A stretch of 64,000 bases of DNA from Cyanobacteriota bacterium (GTDB lineage: Bacteria > Cyanobacteriota > Vampirovibrionia > Vampirovibrionales > Vampirovibrionaceae). Positions 53,596-62,225 of this stretch are shown here, piece by piece. The translations under genes were made by a program, and so were the position numbers. Numbering within the stretch: position 1 is the first letter of the stretch; every line of letters starts with the position of its first letter. The notes under the pieces were generated by a model that saw only the letters and a program-made list of their open reading frames with translations, was not told where the DNA came from and did not search any database. The stretch covers positions 752,197-816,196 of the forward strand of contig JAIEMW010000001.1 of assembly GCA_019751815.1 (NCBI GenBank). Direction: 5' to 3'.

Positions 53596-54699
53596 ATGTC
53601 AGTCACGCTCGGATTTGAAACCAACACAGAACAAGGAGCAGGCGTTTTCTTAAACCGCCTGAGGACGGTCCTGGAAAAACGCGGCGTCTTTGATCCCGAC
53701 CACCCCAAGGTGTGGATCCAGCTGCCCTTCCAAAGACTCCCCGAACACATAGAGCGGCAGCACCGTGAAGGCAGTACCCAGGTATTGCTGAGACTCAGCG
53801 GGTGTTTTTGCAACCGGTATTCTCCCTTGGGCATTCAGCTACCGGTGATTGACGCGATGTATTCGCAGAAGATGAACACCCAAAAGAACAATCCCCTAAA
53901 AGAGCAAATTCGCCGCAGTGACGGGGTGATTCATCAAACCGGCTTTTCTCAAAAACTGATCCAGCGCTTTGTGTCCACACCCCGGTGGAAAACCATTATT
54001 CCCAATGGCATCCCCCTGGACGAGTACGCCACCCAGGGACCGATTGAAGAGGCCTTAATGGGTAGTTTTGACATCTTGGTTTGTCATACTCATTTTCAGC
54101 CCTTCCATAGGCTTCACGACGCGATGAAGATCCTGGCTGCCCTCAAAAAGAAATTTGGCAGCAGTGGGATGGGAACAGGCGTCAAACTCCATATTGTAGG
54201 ACTCGATGACGGCAAAAGTCTGCCTTATGCGCTGTCTGTTGCTAAGCAACATCATCTGCAAGAGCATCAGGATTTCGTGCTGTGGGGGAACCCGGATGCA
54301 GAAAAACTGGCCCGGCTTTACAGAAGCTGTGACTTGCTCTTAAATCTATCGTATTGGGAGAGTGCACCCAATACGGTGATTGAGGCAATGGCCTTTGGCC
54401 TTCCTGTGGTGGGTGTGCAATCTGGCGGCGTGGCAGAATGGGTTGAGGACGGCGGCATTGTGGTGAAGGAAGCCATCCCCTTTACTGTGTGGGACCACCA
54501 CAACGTCAAACATGTCCCTCAAGCCCCAATTCAGGCTTATGTTAAAGCGATTATGGATCTCATGACAGAGCTGGATACGTATAAAAGCAACGCCAGACAC
54601 AGGGTGGAAACCGTGTTTAACATTGAAACCGTGGCCGATCAATACATTCAAGCTGCCAAAAACAGAATGCCGATTGGCCCCAAAGAGCTGGTTCATTAG
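53596..54699 (+). CDS. GT4 family glycosyltransferase
   Basis: The protein has 367 residues from ATG 53596 (TTG 53569 is a longer alternative). It contains the N-terminal phrase TNTEQGAGVFLNRL, HQTGFSQKLI, KTIIPNGIPLDEY and the donor-site motif SYWESAPNTVIEAMAFGLPVVGVQSGG, the E-x7-E pattern of GT4 enzymes. It likely transfers a sugar to a lipid-linked or polymer acceptor on the cytoplasmic side. It starts 50 bp after the HCDH-ECH gene; a functional link is not obvious. Confidence 0.87.
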   Translation: MSVTLGFETNTEQGAGVFLNRLRTVLEKRGVFDPDHPKVWIQLPFQRLPEHIERQHREGSTQVLLRLSGCFCNRYSPLGIQLPVIDAMYSQKMNTQKNNPLKEQIRRSDGVIHQTGFSQKLIQRFVSTPRWKTIIPNGIPLDEYATQGPIEEALMGSFDILVCHTHFQPFHRLHDAMKILAALKKKFGSSGMGTGVKLHIVGLDDGKSLPYALSVAKQHHLQEHQDFVLWGNPDAEKLARLYRSCDLLLNLSYWESAPNTVIEAMAFGLPVVGVQSGGVAEWVEDGGIVVKEAIPFTVWDHHNVKHVPQAPIQAYVKAIMDLMTELDTYKSNARHRVETVFNIETVADQYIQAAKNRMPIGPKELVH

Positions 54700-54777
54700 T
54701 TACCTATTTATATTTCGCTTTAAATTTCGATACAAATGCCCCCAAGCCGGTGTGTCTCTGTCACAATCAATTTTGAA

Positions 54778-54792
54778 CAGCGTAAAACGCTG
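54778..54792. other. Small perfect hairpin in the pyrB leader region
   Basis: CAGCG-TAAAA-CGCTG lies about 180 bp before pyrB. No run of T follows. It could be the 3' end of the glycosyltransferase transcript or a leader element of the pyr genes. Confidence 0.35.
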
Positions 54793-54971
54793 AAGACTCC
54801 GTTCCTTTAATCTGATTCAGCGAGGTCAGAAAGGATGCAGGGTTCCCGCACAAAAGTAACCACACACCTCTCTAATATTTTGTGCTGATAACAACAATAG
54901 GCCTGCCTTCCTTTACTCTGACCTTCTTGAGCCAAACTCAACCTTAGACTCAACCATAGGAGGTTAGATAA

Positions 54972-55973
54972 ATGCCCAGTCCTACGGCAACACTCACACA
55001 GGCGCCAGAAGCCGTCTGGCACCGACGCCATGTGATTGATTCTGCGCTATTGTCTCGCGCGGAAGTGGAAGAAGTTTTGCGAACCGCGAAAACCTTTGCT
55101 TCCATCTTGGCTCGCCCCATCAAAAAAGTCCCGACACTCCGCGGCAAAGTGGTCGCCAATGTGTTTTACGAAGATTCTACCCGCACCCGAACCAGTTTTG
55201 AACTGGCCGCCAAGTATCTCAGCGCAGATACGGTCAACTTTTCGGTCGCGACATCCTCTGTTAAAAAAGGGGAATCCCTCTTAGATACCGCCCAGACTCT
55301 GGTTGCGATGGGGATTGACGCGATGGTGATTCGCCATGGAAGCTCAGGGGTTTGCCATCAGCTGGCCCAAACCTTTGGAGATAAATTGGCCATTATCAAC
55401 GCCGGCGACGGCACCCATGAACACCCCACCCAAGGGTTACTAGACCTCTACAGCATTTTAGAGCGCGTGCCCAGTGTCGAAGGGCTCAAAATCGTGATTG
55501 TGGGAGACATTGCCCACAGCCGGGTTGCCCGCAGTAATATTCATCTGCTCTCACTCTTTGGGGCCGATGTGCATGTGGTCGCCCCCAGTACGTTACTCCC
55601 GGCCGGGCTGGAAAAACTCCCCTGTACTGCCCATCATAATTTGGAAGCAGCTCTAGAGGGAGCCGACATTGTGATGGGGCTTCGTCTGCAATTAGAGCGA
55701 CAAAAATCCGGCCTGATCCCTTCCTTAAGCGAGTACGCCAAATACTACGGCATCACAAGAGAACGCCTGGCTTTGTGCTGCAAACCGAGCACAATCGTGA
55801 TGCACCCCGGCCCGATGAACCGCGGGGTCGAAATATCCAGTGATATTGCCGATGATCCCCATCGCTCCATCATCACTCACCAGGTCACCAGTGGTGTTGC
55901 CATTCGGATGGCCTTGTTATACCTGGTTCTTACCATTGGCAACGGAGGTTCTTCCAATGAAAACATTGCTTAA
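54972..55973 (+). CDS. pyrB: Aspartate carbamoyltransferase, catalytic subunit
   Basis: This 333-residue protein carries the carbamoyl-phosphate motif FYEDSTRTRTSFELA (STRTRT at 69-74), the active-site HGSSG and HPTQGLLDL, and the domain-closing HPGPMNRGVE near 274. It condenses carbamoyl phosphate with aspartate in pyrimidine synthesis. The excellent ribosome site (AGGAGG, 8 bases before the ATG) supports the start. No pyrI regulatory subunit follows; instead pyrC overlaps its end, a common pyrB-pyrC operon. Confidence 0.97.
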   Translation: MPSPTATLTQAPEAVWHRRHVIDSALLSRAEVEEVLRTAKTFASILARPIKKVPTLRGKVVANVFYEDSTRTRTSFELAAKYLSADTVNFSVATSSVKKGESLLDTAQTLVAMGIDAMVIRHGSSGVCHQLAQTFGDKLAIINAGDGTHEHPTQGLLDLYSILERVPSVEGLKIVIVGDIAHSRVARSNIHLLSLFGADVHVVAPSTLLPAGLEKLPCTAHHNLEAALEGADIVMGLRLQLERQKSGLIPSLSEYAKYYGITRERLALCCKPSTIVMHPGPMNRGVEISSDIADDPHRSIITHQVTSGVAIRMALLYLVLTIGNGGSSNENIA

Positions 55974-57279
55974 AGGCGGCCGCCTGATTAATCCCAATAC
56001 CCAAACCGATGCGGTGATGGATATTTTGATTGAAGATGATGTCATTCGGGCCATTGAACCCAATATCAGTATCCAAGACGCCACCACCGTGATTCAACTC
56101 ACCCCAGAACATTGGGTGACCCCAGGGCTAGTGGATCTTCACGTGCATTTTAGAGACCCAGGCCAATCTGCTAAAGAGACCACAGGAACCGGCTCCAAGG
56201 CGGCAGCTGCGGGTGGCTATACCTCGGTGTGTGTGATGCCCAATACTCAACCGGTGATTGATAATCTGCAGACGCTGGATTATGTGAACAACGTGATTCA
56301 AAACGATGCGGTCATCAATGTTTACCCCAGTGCCGCTGTCACCAAAGGACAAATTGGCGAAGAGTTAACCGAAATGATCAGCCTGGTAAAACGCGGCGTG
56401 GTGGCCTTCACAGATGACGGGCATTGCGTGATGAACGCCAATATTATGCAGCTGGCACTGCGCTATGCCGCCATGGTCGAAGTTCCCATCATTTGCCATG
56501 CGGAAGACACCCATCTGTCTGCCAAAGGCTGTATGAATGAAGGGTATCATGCCACATTACTCGGCCTGCCTGGGATTCCCAACACGGCCGAAAGCGTGAT
56601 CGTTGCCAGAGATATCGAACTGGCCCGTTTCACAGGTGGCAGAGTCCACTTTGCCCATATCTCCACCCGAGAATCTGTTGATCTCATTCGCCGGGCCAAA
56701 GCCGATGGCTTACAAATTACGGCGGAAGTCACCCCGCACCATCTGGTTTACACGGATGCGGCACTCTCTGGTTACGACACGGATTTTAAGATGCACCCAC
56801 CCCTTCGGGCAGAAGTGGACCGCCAGGCCCTGATTAATGGGCTGCTTGACGGCACCATTGATGCCATTGCCAGTGATCATGCCCCGCACACCCCCGATGA
56901 AAAAACGCTGACGATGGACCATGCGCCCAACGGCACGATTGGTCTGGAAACCAGTTTGGGCGTCATCCTCACGCACTTCTATCAAAATCAGCTTTTACGG
57001 CCGATTGAGATTATCCAGCGGATGTCCACACAACCAGCGCAATGTTTTAACCTACCTGCCGGTGAGTTGGCTGTTGGCATGCCAGCTGATATCGCGGTAA
57101 TAGACCCTAACCTGTGCTGGACGGTTGACCCCAAACGCTTTGAAAGCAAATCTCGCAATAGCTGTTTTAAAGGGAATAACTTGATTGGCAAAGCGATTGC
57201 GACTTTTGTGGCCGGGCAAAATGTGTATGCCGATCCAACCTTTGAGGCCCTGAAGCAGACACAACTGATGGCCGTGTGA
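55957..57279 (+). CDS. pyrC: Dihydroorotase
   Basis: The protein has 440 residues from ATG 55957, which has GGAGG 8 bases before and overlaps pyrB by 17 bp; a longer upstream frame is not used. Zinc motifs: DLHVHFRDPG (His62, His64), ICHAEDTHLS, VHFAHISTRES and the catalytic IASDHAPHTPDEK. It cyclises carbamoyl aspartate to dihydroorotate. It is the class I (multidomain-type) form, like Bacillus and cyanobacterial enzymes. Confidence 0.97.
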   Translation: MKTLLKGGRLINPNTQTDAVMDILIEDDVIRAIEPNISIQDATTVIQLTPEHWVTPGLVDLHVHFRDPGQSAKETTGTGSKAAAAGGYTSVCVMPNTQPVIDNLQTLDYVNNVIQNDAVINVYPSAAVTKGQIGEELTEMISLVKRGVVAFTDDGHCVMNANIMQLALRYAAMVEVPIICHAEDTHLSAKGCMNEGYHATLLGLPGIPNTAESVIVARDIELARFTGGRVHFAHISTRESVDLIRRAKADGLQITAEVTPHHLVYTDAALSGYDTDFKMHPPLRAEVDRQALINGLLDGTIDAIASDHAPHTPDEKTLTMDHAPNGTIGLETSLGVILTHFYQNQLLRPIEIIQRMSTQPAQCFNLPAGELAVGMPADIAVIDPNLCWTVDPKRFESKSRNSCFKGNNLIGKAIATFVAGQNVYADPTFEALKQTQLMAV

Positions 57280-57364
57280 TCCCCACTGTCTATTCACGGT
57301 TGATTAGTGGTAGAATACACGTGCATTTGGCTTAGCTTATAGGTAAATCAAGGAAATACTGCTC

Positions 57365-57985
57365 ATGCACGGCAATACAGTTTTGAAAAAAAATACAGGC
57401 CTCGGCGCTGCTGCCATTATTTTGATTACGCTGGTGGGCTTGGCCGTGTTGGCCGCTCTCTTCGGGATTGGTCAATATAACGGCTTTGTCTCACTGGATA
57501 CCACGCTGCAGCAAGCCGCTTCCAATGTGGATGTCCAGTTAAAGCGACGCGCTGATTTAATCCCCAACCTGGTCCAAACTGTCAAAGGCTATGCCAAGCA
57601 CGAGAAAGATGTTTTCACCAATATTGCGATGGCCCGGTCTCAGCTGTTAAGTGCCCGAACAGGAGAAAACCCCGGAAAAGCAGCGGCTGCCAATGCCAAT
57701 TTCAGTTCCGCACTGGGCAGACTCCTTGCCTTGGCTGAAAATTATCCAAACTTAAAAGCCGATAAGCAGTTCATTCAGCTTCAAGATGAGCTTGCCGGAA
57801 CAGAAAACAGAATCACCTATGCCCGCACTCAGTATAATGAGATTGTTCGCAACTATAACACAGCAATACGTGTGTTTCCGTCCAATATTATAGCCAGCAT
57901 CACTGGGTTCCAGTCCAAACAATCCTTTGAAGCAGCTGAAGCAGACAAGATCGTCCCCAAAGTTAGTTTTGAAGAGAAGCCCTAG
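57365..57985 (+). CDS. LemA family protein
   Basis: This 206-residue protein has an N-terminal membrane anchor (residues 11-35) and the LemA core QQAASNVDVQLKRRADLIPNLVQTVKGYAKHEK, then helical regions ending FQSKQSFEAAEADKIVPKVSFE. Family members are membrane proteins of unclear biochemical role, very often cotranscribed with a TPM-domain protein, as here. A TAGAAT box near 57312 may be its -10. Confidence 0.93.
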   Translation: MHGNTVLKKNTGLGAAAIILITLVGLAVLAALFGIGQYNGFVSLDTTLQQAASNVDVQLKRRADLIPNLVQTVKGYAKHEKDVFTNIAMARSQLLSARTGENPGKAAAANANFSSALGRLLALAENYPNLKADKQFIQLQDELAGTENRITYARTQYNEIVRNYNTAIRVFPSNIIASITGFQSKQSFEAAEADKIVPKVSFEEKP

Positions 57986-58001
57986 GGAAGAAGTCGCTGT
58001 C

Positions 58002-58373
58002 ATGAACGATCCTGCCAATGGCCTGGCCAAACGCTTTTCTCTCCTGACTCGAAGCAATTTGCTGATCGCCCTGGCTCTGTTGTCATTGGTCTGGAGCATC
58101 CAACAGCCAGTCGGGACGCCTTATTTTTCACTCCTCTGGGGCGGTATTTTCCCGGTGATTGTCTCTTTCCAATACCGCGCTGATGAAAAATCACGACTGG
58201 GGCGCTTTGGGATTATTGTTGCCTGGGCACTCTGGGGACTGAGTTCCTTGCTGCATCTCACACCATCCAGTCTTTCACTGGGGCCTTGCCTGATTGGTGG
58301 CTTTTTCGGCTGGTTGGTCTCTGGCTGGATGCTGACGTTTTCTGATAGCTACCGACAACGGGTTATCCAATGA
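58002..58373 (+). CDS. Small membrane protein in the lemA-TPM operon
   Basis: The protein has 123 residues from ATG 58002, chosen because upstream codons overlap the lemA end. It has about four closely spaced membrane segments (LLIALALLSLVWSI, LWGGIFPVIVSF, FGIIVAWALWGL, LIGGFFGWLVSGWML). It lies between lemA and the TPM gene, overlapping the latter as ATGA. Function is unknown; position suggests a role with them at the membrane. Confidence 0.75.
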   Translation: MNDPANGLAKRFSLLTRSNLLIALALLSLVWSIQQPVGTPYFSLLWGGIFPVIVSFQYRADEKSRLGRFGIIVAWALWGLSSLLHLTPSSLSLGPCLIGGFFGWLVSGWMLTFSDSYRQRVIQ

Positions 58374-59311
58374 ACTCACCTAAACTGAGCGCACGGAATC
58401 TGTGTTTACTGCTAATCTCCCTTTTACTCACTGTATTTTGCGCTTTTACCCCGTCCCCCAGTCTGGCAGACAATGATTTTCAGCCCATCAACAAAGTGCC
58501 GCCGCAGCCCACCGGCTTGAATATTTATATCAACGATTGGGGCGGACTGATTAACGAGAGCGACCGCCAGGTGCTGCAGTCGCGCCTGATGGATTTAGAC
58601 CGCCGTGGAAAAGCACAAATTGCCATAGTGACCCTGCCTGACACAGACAGAGAACTCTCTGAATTTGCCCCCGAGATTATCCACGCCTGGGGGATTGGCC
58701 ATAAAGACAAAGACAACGGGATTTTGATCCTCTGTAACGCGCAAAGGATTCGCGCCCATCAACGTCACCGTATCTTTTTTGCGACAGGATCAGGTGTGGA
58801 AAGCTTATTACCCGACGGGAAACTGGGCCGAATCCGAGATGATATCACCTCTCCTGCATTTGATAGCGGTAATTACTCTCAAGGGATTCGAGACGCTGCC
58901 CTTTCTATTGCCGGCGTACTTGAGAATGCCGATGTGTCTGCAATGGCAAAGAAACGTGCCCATAAACCCAAAGGCAATGGCGTCTTTGACTATTTGGTAA
59001 TAGGCACCTTCTTGGGTTTTATCTACGGTATCTTGCGCCGTCCTTGGAATCCGCTGGAGGTTATTCCAGATTTGATTGTGATGGCGATAGTGTTTTTCGT
59101 GCTCACCTGGATGGCCCTGATTCCCTTCACTGTCATGATGATTTTTGGCCGGGTGCTCAAGGCACTGGGTCTGGTTCGAGTGTCACCCGCAGGACCTGGC
59201 TTCTACAGTGGTTACGGAGTGGACTCTGGCTGGAGTTCTGGCGGAGGTGGGGATGATTTCGGCGGGGGCTTTGGCGGGGGTGATTCCAGCGGTGGTGGCG
59301 CTGGAGATTAG
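58370..59311 (+). CDS. TPM-domain protein with Gly-rich tail
   Basis: This 313-residue protein has a signal peptide (residues 1-34, cut after SLA), then a TPM domain beginning NDWGGLINESDRQVLQSRL, with DKDNGILILCN and GIRDAALSIAGVL. Two membrane segments follow (near 205-275), and the C-terminus ends in a Gly/Ser-rich stretch (GGGFGGGDSSGGGAGD), typical of YgcG-type proteins. TPM proteins have been linked to membrane maintenance or phosphatase activity; no firm reaction is known. It ends the lemA operon. Confidence 0.9.
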   Translation: MNSPKLSARNLCLLLISLLLTVFCAFTPSPSLADNDFQPINKVPPQPTGLNIYINDWGGLINESDRQVLQSRLMDLDRRGKAQIAIVTLPDTDRELSEFAPEIIHAWGIGHKDKDNGILILCNAQRIRAHQRHRIFFATGSGVESLLPDGKLGRIRDDITSPAFDSGNYSQGIRDAALSIAGVLENADVSAMAKKRAHKPKGNGVFDYLVIGTFLGFIYGILRRPWNPLEVIPDLIVMAIVFFVLTWMALIPFTVMMIFGRVLKALGLVRVSPAGPGFYSGYGVDSGWSSGGGGDDFGGGFGGGDSSGGGAGD

Positions 59312-59313
59312 GA

Positions 59314-59979
59314 TTATTTAGAAGTGTTTTGACGGCTGACAATCGCCGGAAATTGCGAATAGACTCGGCTTTTCACAAAGGTCAAAATTTGGGGGATTTC
59401 CCCTTTCAGGGATTGTCTTACCAAGAAATTAGGAATAAAAAATCCTGGATCCACGCTCAACGTGTAAGTCATCACGGTTTTATTACCAGAATCGACTGGG
59501 GTTAAATGACAAAGCCCGTAAAAGCTTTTAAAACTACCACTCAATCGGGAGAATTGGGTGGATTTTCGCCCTGCCAGATAATCCACCTGTGCGGTGTAGA
59601 CAAACAAGGGGAGAAACCGTGAGATTTGCAAGCTATACTCTACCAGTTGCGCGGTGGAACCGGTTTTTTTGATCAACTTCACCTGTTTTAAATGTTTCTC
59701 ACCACGAAACAGCGCTTCTTGATCTTGAAGCGCTTGCCAAACTTGCTCCACAGGGCGGTCAATCATAATTTTAATTTGCACCGCTTTTAAATCGTCCGTC
59801 CCCTGTAAATAAGGGACATCTTGGGCCAGTACATGGCCTTTACGCAGCTGACTGAGCTCAGGATCCGAGAGCACCGGGGCTTTGGTTGGCAGTGGGAATG
59901 AATCAGCGAAGACAGAGCAGGCAATGTTGCCAGCCAGCGTGATTGCCAGAATTAAAAATAATTTATATCCGTGCGTCAT
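59314..59979 (-). CDS. Exported SRPBCC/START-domain protein
   Basis: This 221-residue protein has a signal peptide (residues 1-25, cut after SVFA). The core, IMIDRPVEQVWQALQDQEALFRGE and KTVMTYTLSVDPGFFIPNFLVRQSLKGEIPQIL, matches the helix-grip (START-like, polyketide-cyclase) fold that binds lipids or other hydrophobic ligands. It is the last gene of a minus-strand run from 61941. The ligand is unknown. Confidence 0.8.
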   Translation of the reverse strand: MTHGYKLFLILAITLAGNIACSVFADSFPLPTKAPVLSDPELSQLRKGHVLAQDVPYLQGTDDLKAVQIKIMIDRPVEQVWQALQDQEALFRGEKHLKQVKLIKKTGSTAQLVEYSLQISRFLPLFVYTAQVDYLAGRKSTQFSRLSGSFKSFYGLCHLTPVDSGNKTVMTYTLSVDPGFFIPNFLVRQSLKGEIPQILTFVKSRVYSQFPAIVSRQNTSK

Positions 59980-59997
59980 ATATTTTTTTGTCCGTAT

Positions 59998-60357
59998 TTA
60001 AGCCGTCGTATTTGGCAGATAAGACTCCACACCAATCAAGGTCCCTGGTCGTTTATCCAGTGATTTCAAGAAGCTTTCCAGCTGCTCACCGGAGACATGG
60101 TAGTGATTAATCCGAGTCACACCAGATTGTTTGTGGGATTCCAGCATTTTAACCAGATAAAACTTAGATGCAAAGTGTTGTTTGGCTTGTTCTTCAAGAG
60201 TCACCGCTTCTGGTGGAAAATACTTAAAGGTCACGTAGTTCAGGCCATCTGGACTGATCACAAGCTCTCCTCCTTCTTCCACTTCAAAGTGAAAGTGATC
60301 GCCTTTTTTATGGCGCTCAAAAATATGGATTACCTTGGAATCGAGTTCATCAGACAT
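59998..60357 (-). CDS. Small unknown soluble protein
   Basis: This 119-residue protein starts MSDELDSKVIHIFERHKKGDH. It is beta-rich at first (HFEVEEGGELVISPDGLNYVTF), then helical (TLEEQAKQHFASKFYLVKML) with a final strand region. It has no signal peptide or metal motif. It lies 2 bp downstream of the membrane-protein gene, so it is cotranscribed with it. Family not recognised. Confidence 0.65.
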   Translation of the reverse strand: MSDELDSKVIHIFERHKKGDHFHFEVEEGGELVISPDGLNYVTFKYFPPEAVTLEEQAKQHFASKFYLVKMLESHKQSGVTRINHYHVSGEQLESFLKSLDKRPGTLIGVESYLPNTTA

Positions 60358-60359
60358 GA

Positions 60360-61481
60360 TTAAAGAGGACTCTCTACTGTGTGTTCTTGTTCCAGACGCT
60401 GTAATTGTAAATGCAGATCGGCCCCGAGTCGGCGCACAGTCCCATCATACCAAAACAACGTAAGGGCTCCCATCAGAAAGGGAAACAACACCAGATGAAA
60501 CAAATTGGATGCGGCGCTGGCTAAAACAGACAGATGAAAAGGGACGTATCCCTTATCGCCCCCCTGCATCATTTGCAAGAGGCCGATAGAGACGGGAATA
60601 TTAACTACCATGCTCATCACTATAGCCGTCGTGCCAAGGGCTATCCCAAACCAAGCGGACCGAAGGGGTTGTCCAAAGATCACTTTGTAAGATTCAATCA
60701 CAGTATCGACTAAGCGCTTTTCAGTTTCTGTACAGGCAAGCGCTGTCACAGGAATAAGCAATAACATCGCCTGGAATCCGAGCATCACAAATAGCTGAAT
60801 GCCAATAACCAGCATGAGAAGTGCCATCCCTCCTGCCCCTAGCCCTGGGTTTACTTTCATCAAATTACTAATCGCAAAGGCAAACAGGATGAATTCAATC
60901 GTAATCGCAACGATATCAACCACTGCAAAGAAGAGATACCCTACAAAAGCGAGAAGTACAGAAAAAGTAATGCTTTTCCAGCGGTTGATCGATTGAGTGA
61001 TTGCCTCTTTTAGGGTGATGGGATCTTCCTGAATCAGGCGGCTATAGTAAAAGCGAATCAGCACAAAAAAGAAGAATACAGAGACAATCCCCGCCAGCAT
61101 GCTTAAGAGCATGGCTGCCAGCATTGTGACGACAGAAACAGCGATATAAGTAGGGTTTATCCTATCTCTCAGCGGGGCTGACGCCGGGTAGCTGGCCATA
61201 ATGGCCACAATCAAATTTAAGAATGTGGGAGGCATCATGAGTAAAACGCTTTCTTTGGGAAAGCGGCGAAACAAGCTCCAAGCTCTGCCAACAATCGCTG
61301 TTGCACCGGAATGGGGATAAATACGCTGAATCGGCTTGGGATTATGCTGCCAAAGGGCCCGACTCACCCTATCTTCAGGAGAAAGTATAGGGCGAGGCTT
61401 ACGCTGCCTCCTACGTCCGGGTTGAGGGGTTAACGAGACCTCAGTGGGTCTTTCAGGATTGATATTTTCTGGCTCACTCAC
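60360..61481 (-). CDS. Polytopic membrane protein, unknown
   Basis: This 373-residue protein has a polar, Pro/Arg-rich N-terminal 65 residues followed by about six membrane segments. The arrangement resembles that of the protein at 32827-33987. It overlaps the YkgJ-like gene by 8 bp and is followed closely by the 119-residue gene, forming one operon. Function is unknown. Confidence 0.7.
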   Translation of the reverse strand: MSEPENINPERPTEVSLTPQPGRRRQRKPRPILSPEDRVSRALWQHNPKPIQRIYPHSGATAIVGRAWSLFRRFPKESVLLMMPPTFLNLIVAIMASYPASAPLRDRINPTYIAVSVVTMLAAMLLSMLAGIVSVFFFFVLIRFYYSRLIQEDPITLKEAITQSINRWKSITFSVLLAFVGYLFFAVVDIVAITIEFILFAFAISNLMKVNPGLGAGGMALLMLVIGIQLFVMLGFQAMLLLIPVTALACTETEKRLVDTVIESYKVIFGQPLRSAWFGIALGTTAIVMSMVVNIPVSIGLLQMMQGGDKGYVPFHLSVLASAASNLFHLVLFPFLMGALTLFWYDGTVRRLGADLHLQLQRLEQEHTVESPL

Positions 61482-61941
61482 GGTCTGCCGTCTCCTGTAG
61501 TACTTGTTGAAAGGGTTTGATCACTTCAAAACGGTAGCCACACCCTTGCGCTAGTTCGCCGCCCAACAACAACACCTTTTCAGAGGGGTAAGTCCGGCAA
61601 AAATTGGGTCGATCTTCGTATATCATACAGGTTTTTTCCGGACTCAAATGCACACACTCAAAACGGACCCCGTGCTCATCTTCGGCCATCGGGCGAAAAG
61701 AGGCGTACTCAGGGACTGTCTTTTGCAACTGCTCAAATTCTTCAACCGAGTCAATGGTTTTTTCCCCGTTCACCAGGTAGATATTGTTACAGCACTTGGC
61801 GCACATCCCACACGTACCACTGCGGCGGTAGTATTTGCCTTCCACCAGTCCTGATTGCTGTGCCGGCAAGGCCCAGCGCTTAAAGGTTGAGATGAGGGTG
61901 GTTGGAATCAGCGTGCCTGGATTCAAGTTACTTGGGTTCAC
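61474..61941 (-). CDS. YkgJ-type Fe-S (or Zn) cluster protein
   Basis: This 155-residue protein has the cysteine cluster TCGMCAKCCNN (Cys-x2-Cys-x2-Cys-Cys) followed by HLSPEKTCMIYEDRPNFCRTYP, the hallmark of the YkgJ/CxxCxxCC family. The metal centre has unknown function in most members. Start is GTG 61941. It is the first gene of a four-gene run with membrane, small soluble and START-like proteins. Confidence 0.85.
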   Translation of the reverse strand: MNPSNLNPGTLIPTTLISTFKRWALPAQQSGLVEGKYYRRSGTCGMCAKCCNNIYLVNGEKTIDSVEEFEQLQKTVPEYASFRPMAEDEHGVRFECVHLSPEKTCMIYEDRPNFCRTYPSEKVLLLGGELAQGCGYRFEVIKPFQQVLQETADRE

Positions 61942-62077
61942 AATGTCCGTACTTTCAGTGATTACTCTGGCTTCATTGTAGAGAGAACGCTTGCAAACAT
62001 GAAGCCCATATTGCGAGCAAAAGGGGGATTGGCATACAATAAGTAAGGCTCCCCGATTATTTTTTTATCACTTTAAA

Positions 62078-62151
62078 CGGGCCGTAGCGCAGCTTGGTAG
62101 CGCACTTCCTTGGGGTGGAAGGGGTCGCAGGTTCAAATCCTGTCGGTCCGA
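62078..62151 (+). tRNA. tRNA-Pro (anticodon GGG)
   Basis: Acceptor CGGGCCG pairs with CGGTCCG with one G-T, discriminator A. The anticodon loop TTGGGGT gives GGG, reading CCC. D arm AGCGCAGCTTGGTAGCGC and T arm GGTTCAAATCC are standard. CCA is not encoded, unlike the Leu and Ser tRNAs in the window. Confidence 0.95.
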
Positions 62152-62153
62152 TA

Positions 62154-62196
62154 AAAAGCCACAAGGTGCCTTCTTTGATAACCCTGTGGCTTTTTT
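62154..62196 (+). terminator. Terminator of tRNA-Pro
   Basis: AAAGCCACAAGG pairs with CCCTGTGGCT (62182-62191) across a loop, followed by TTTTTTATTT. Confidence 0.8.
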
Positions 62197-62225
62197 ATTT
62201 ACACTTTTTTTCAGAGACCTTCAGG

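Noticed and set aside
62094..62225. Longer N-terminus for the Gfo/Idh/MocA protein
   Set aside because: The extra codons read through tRNA-Pro and its terminator; ATG 62226 fits the Rossmann start.
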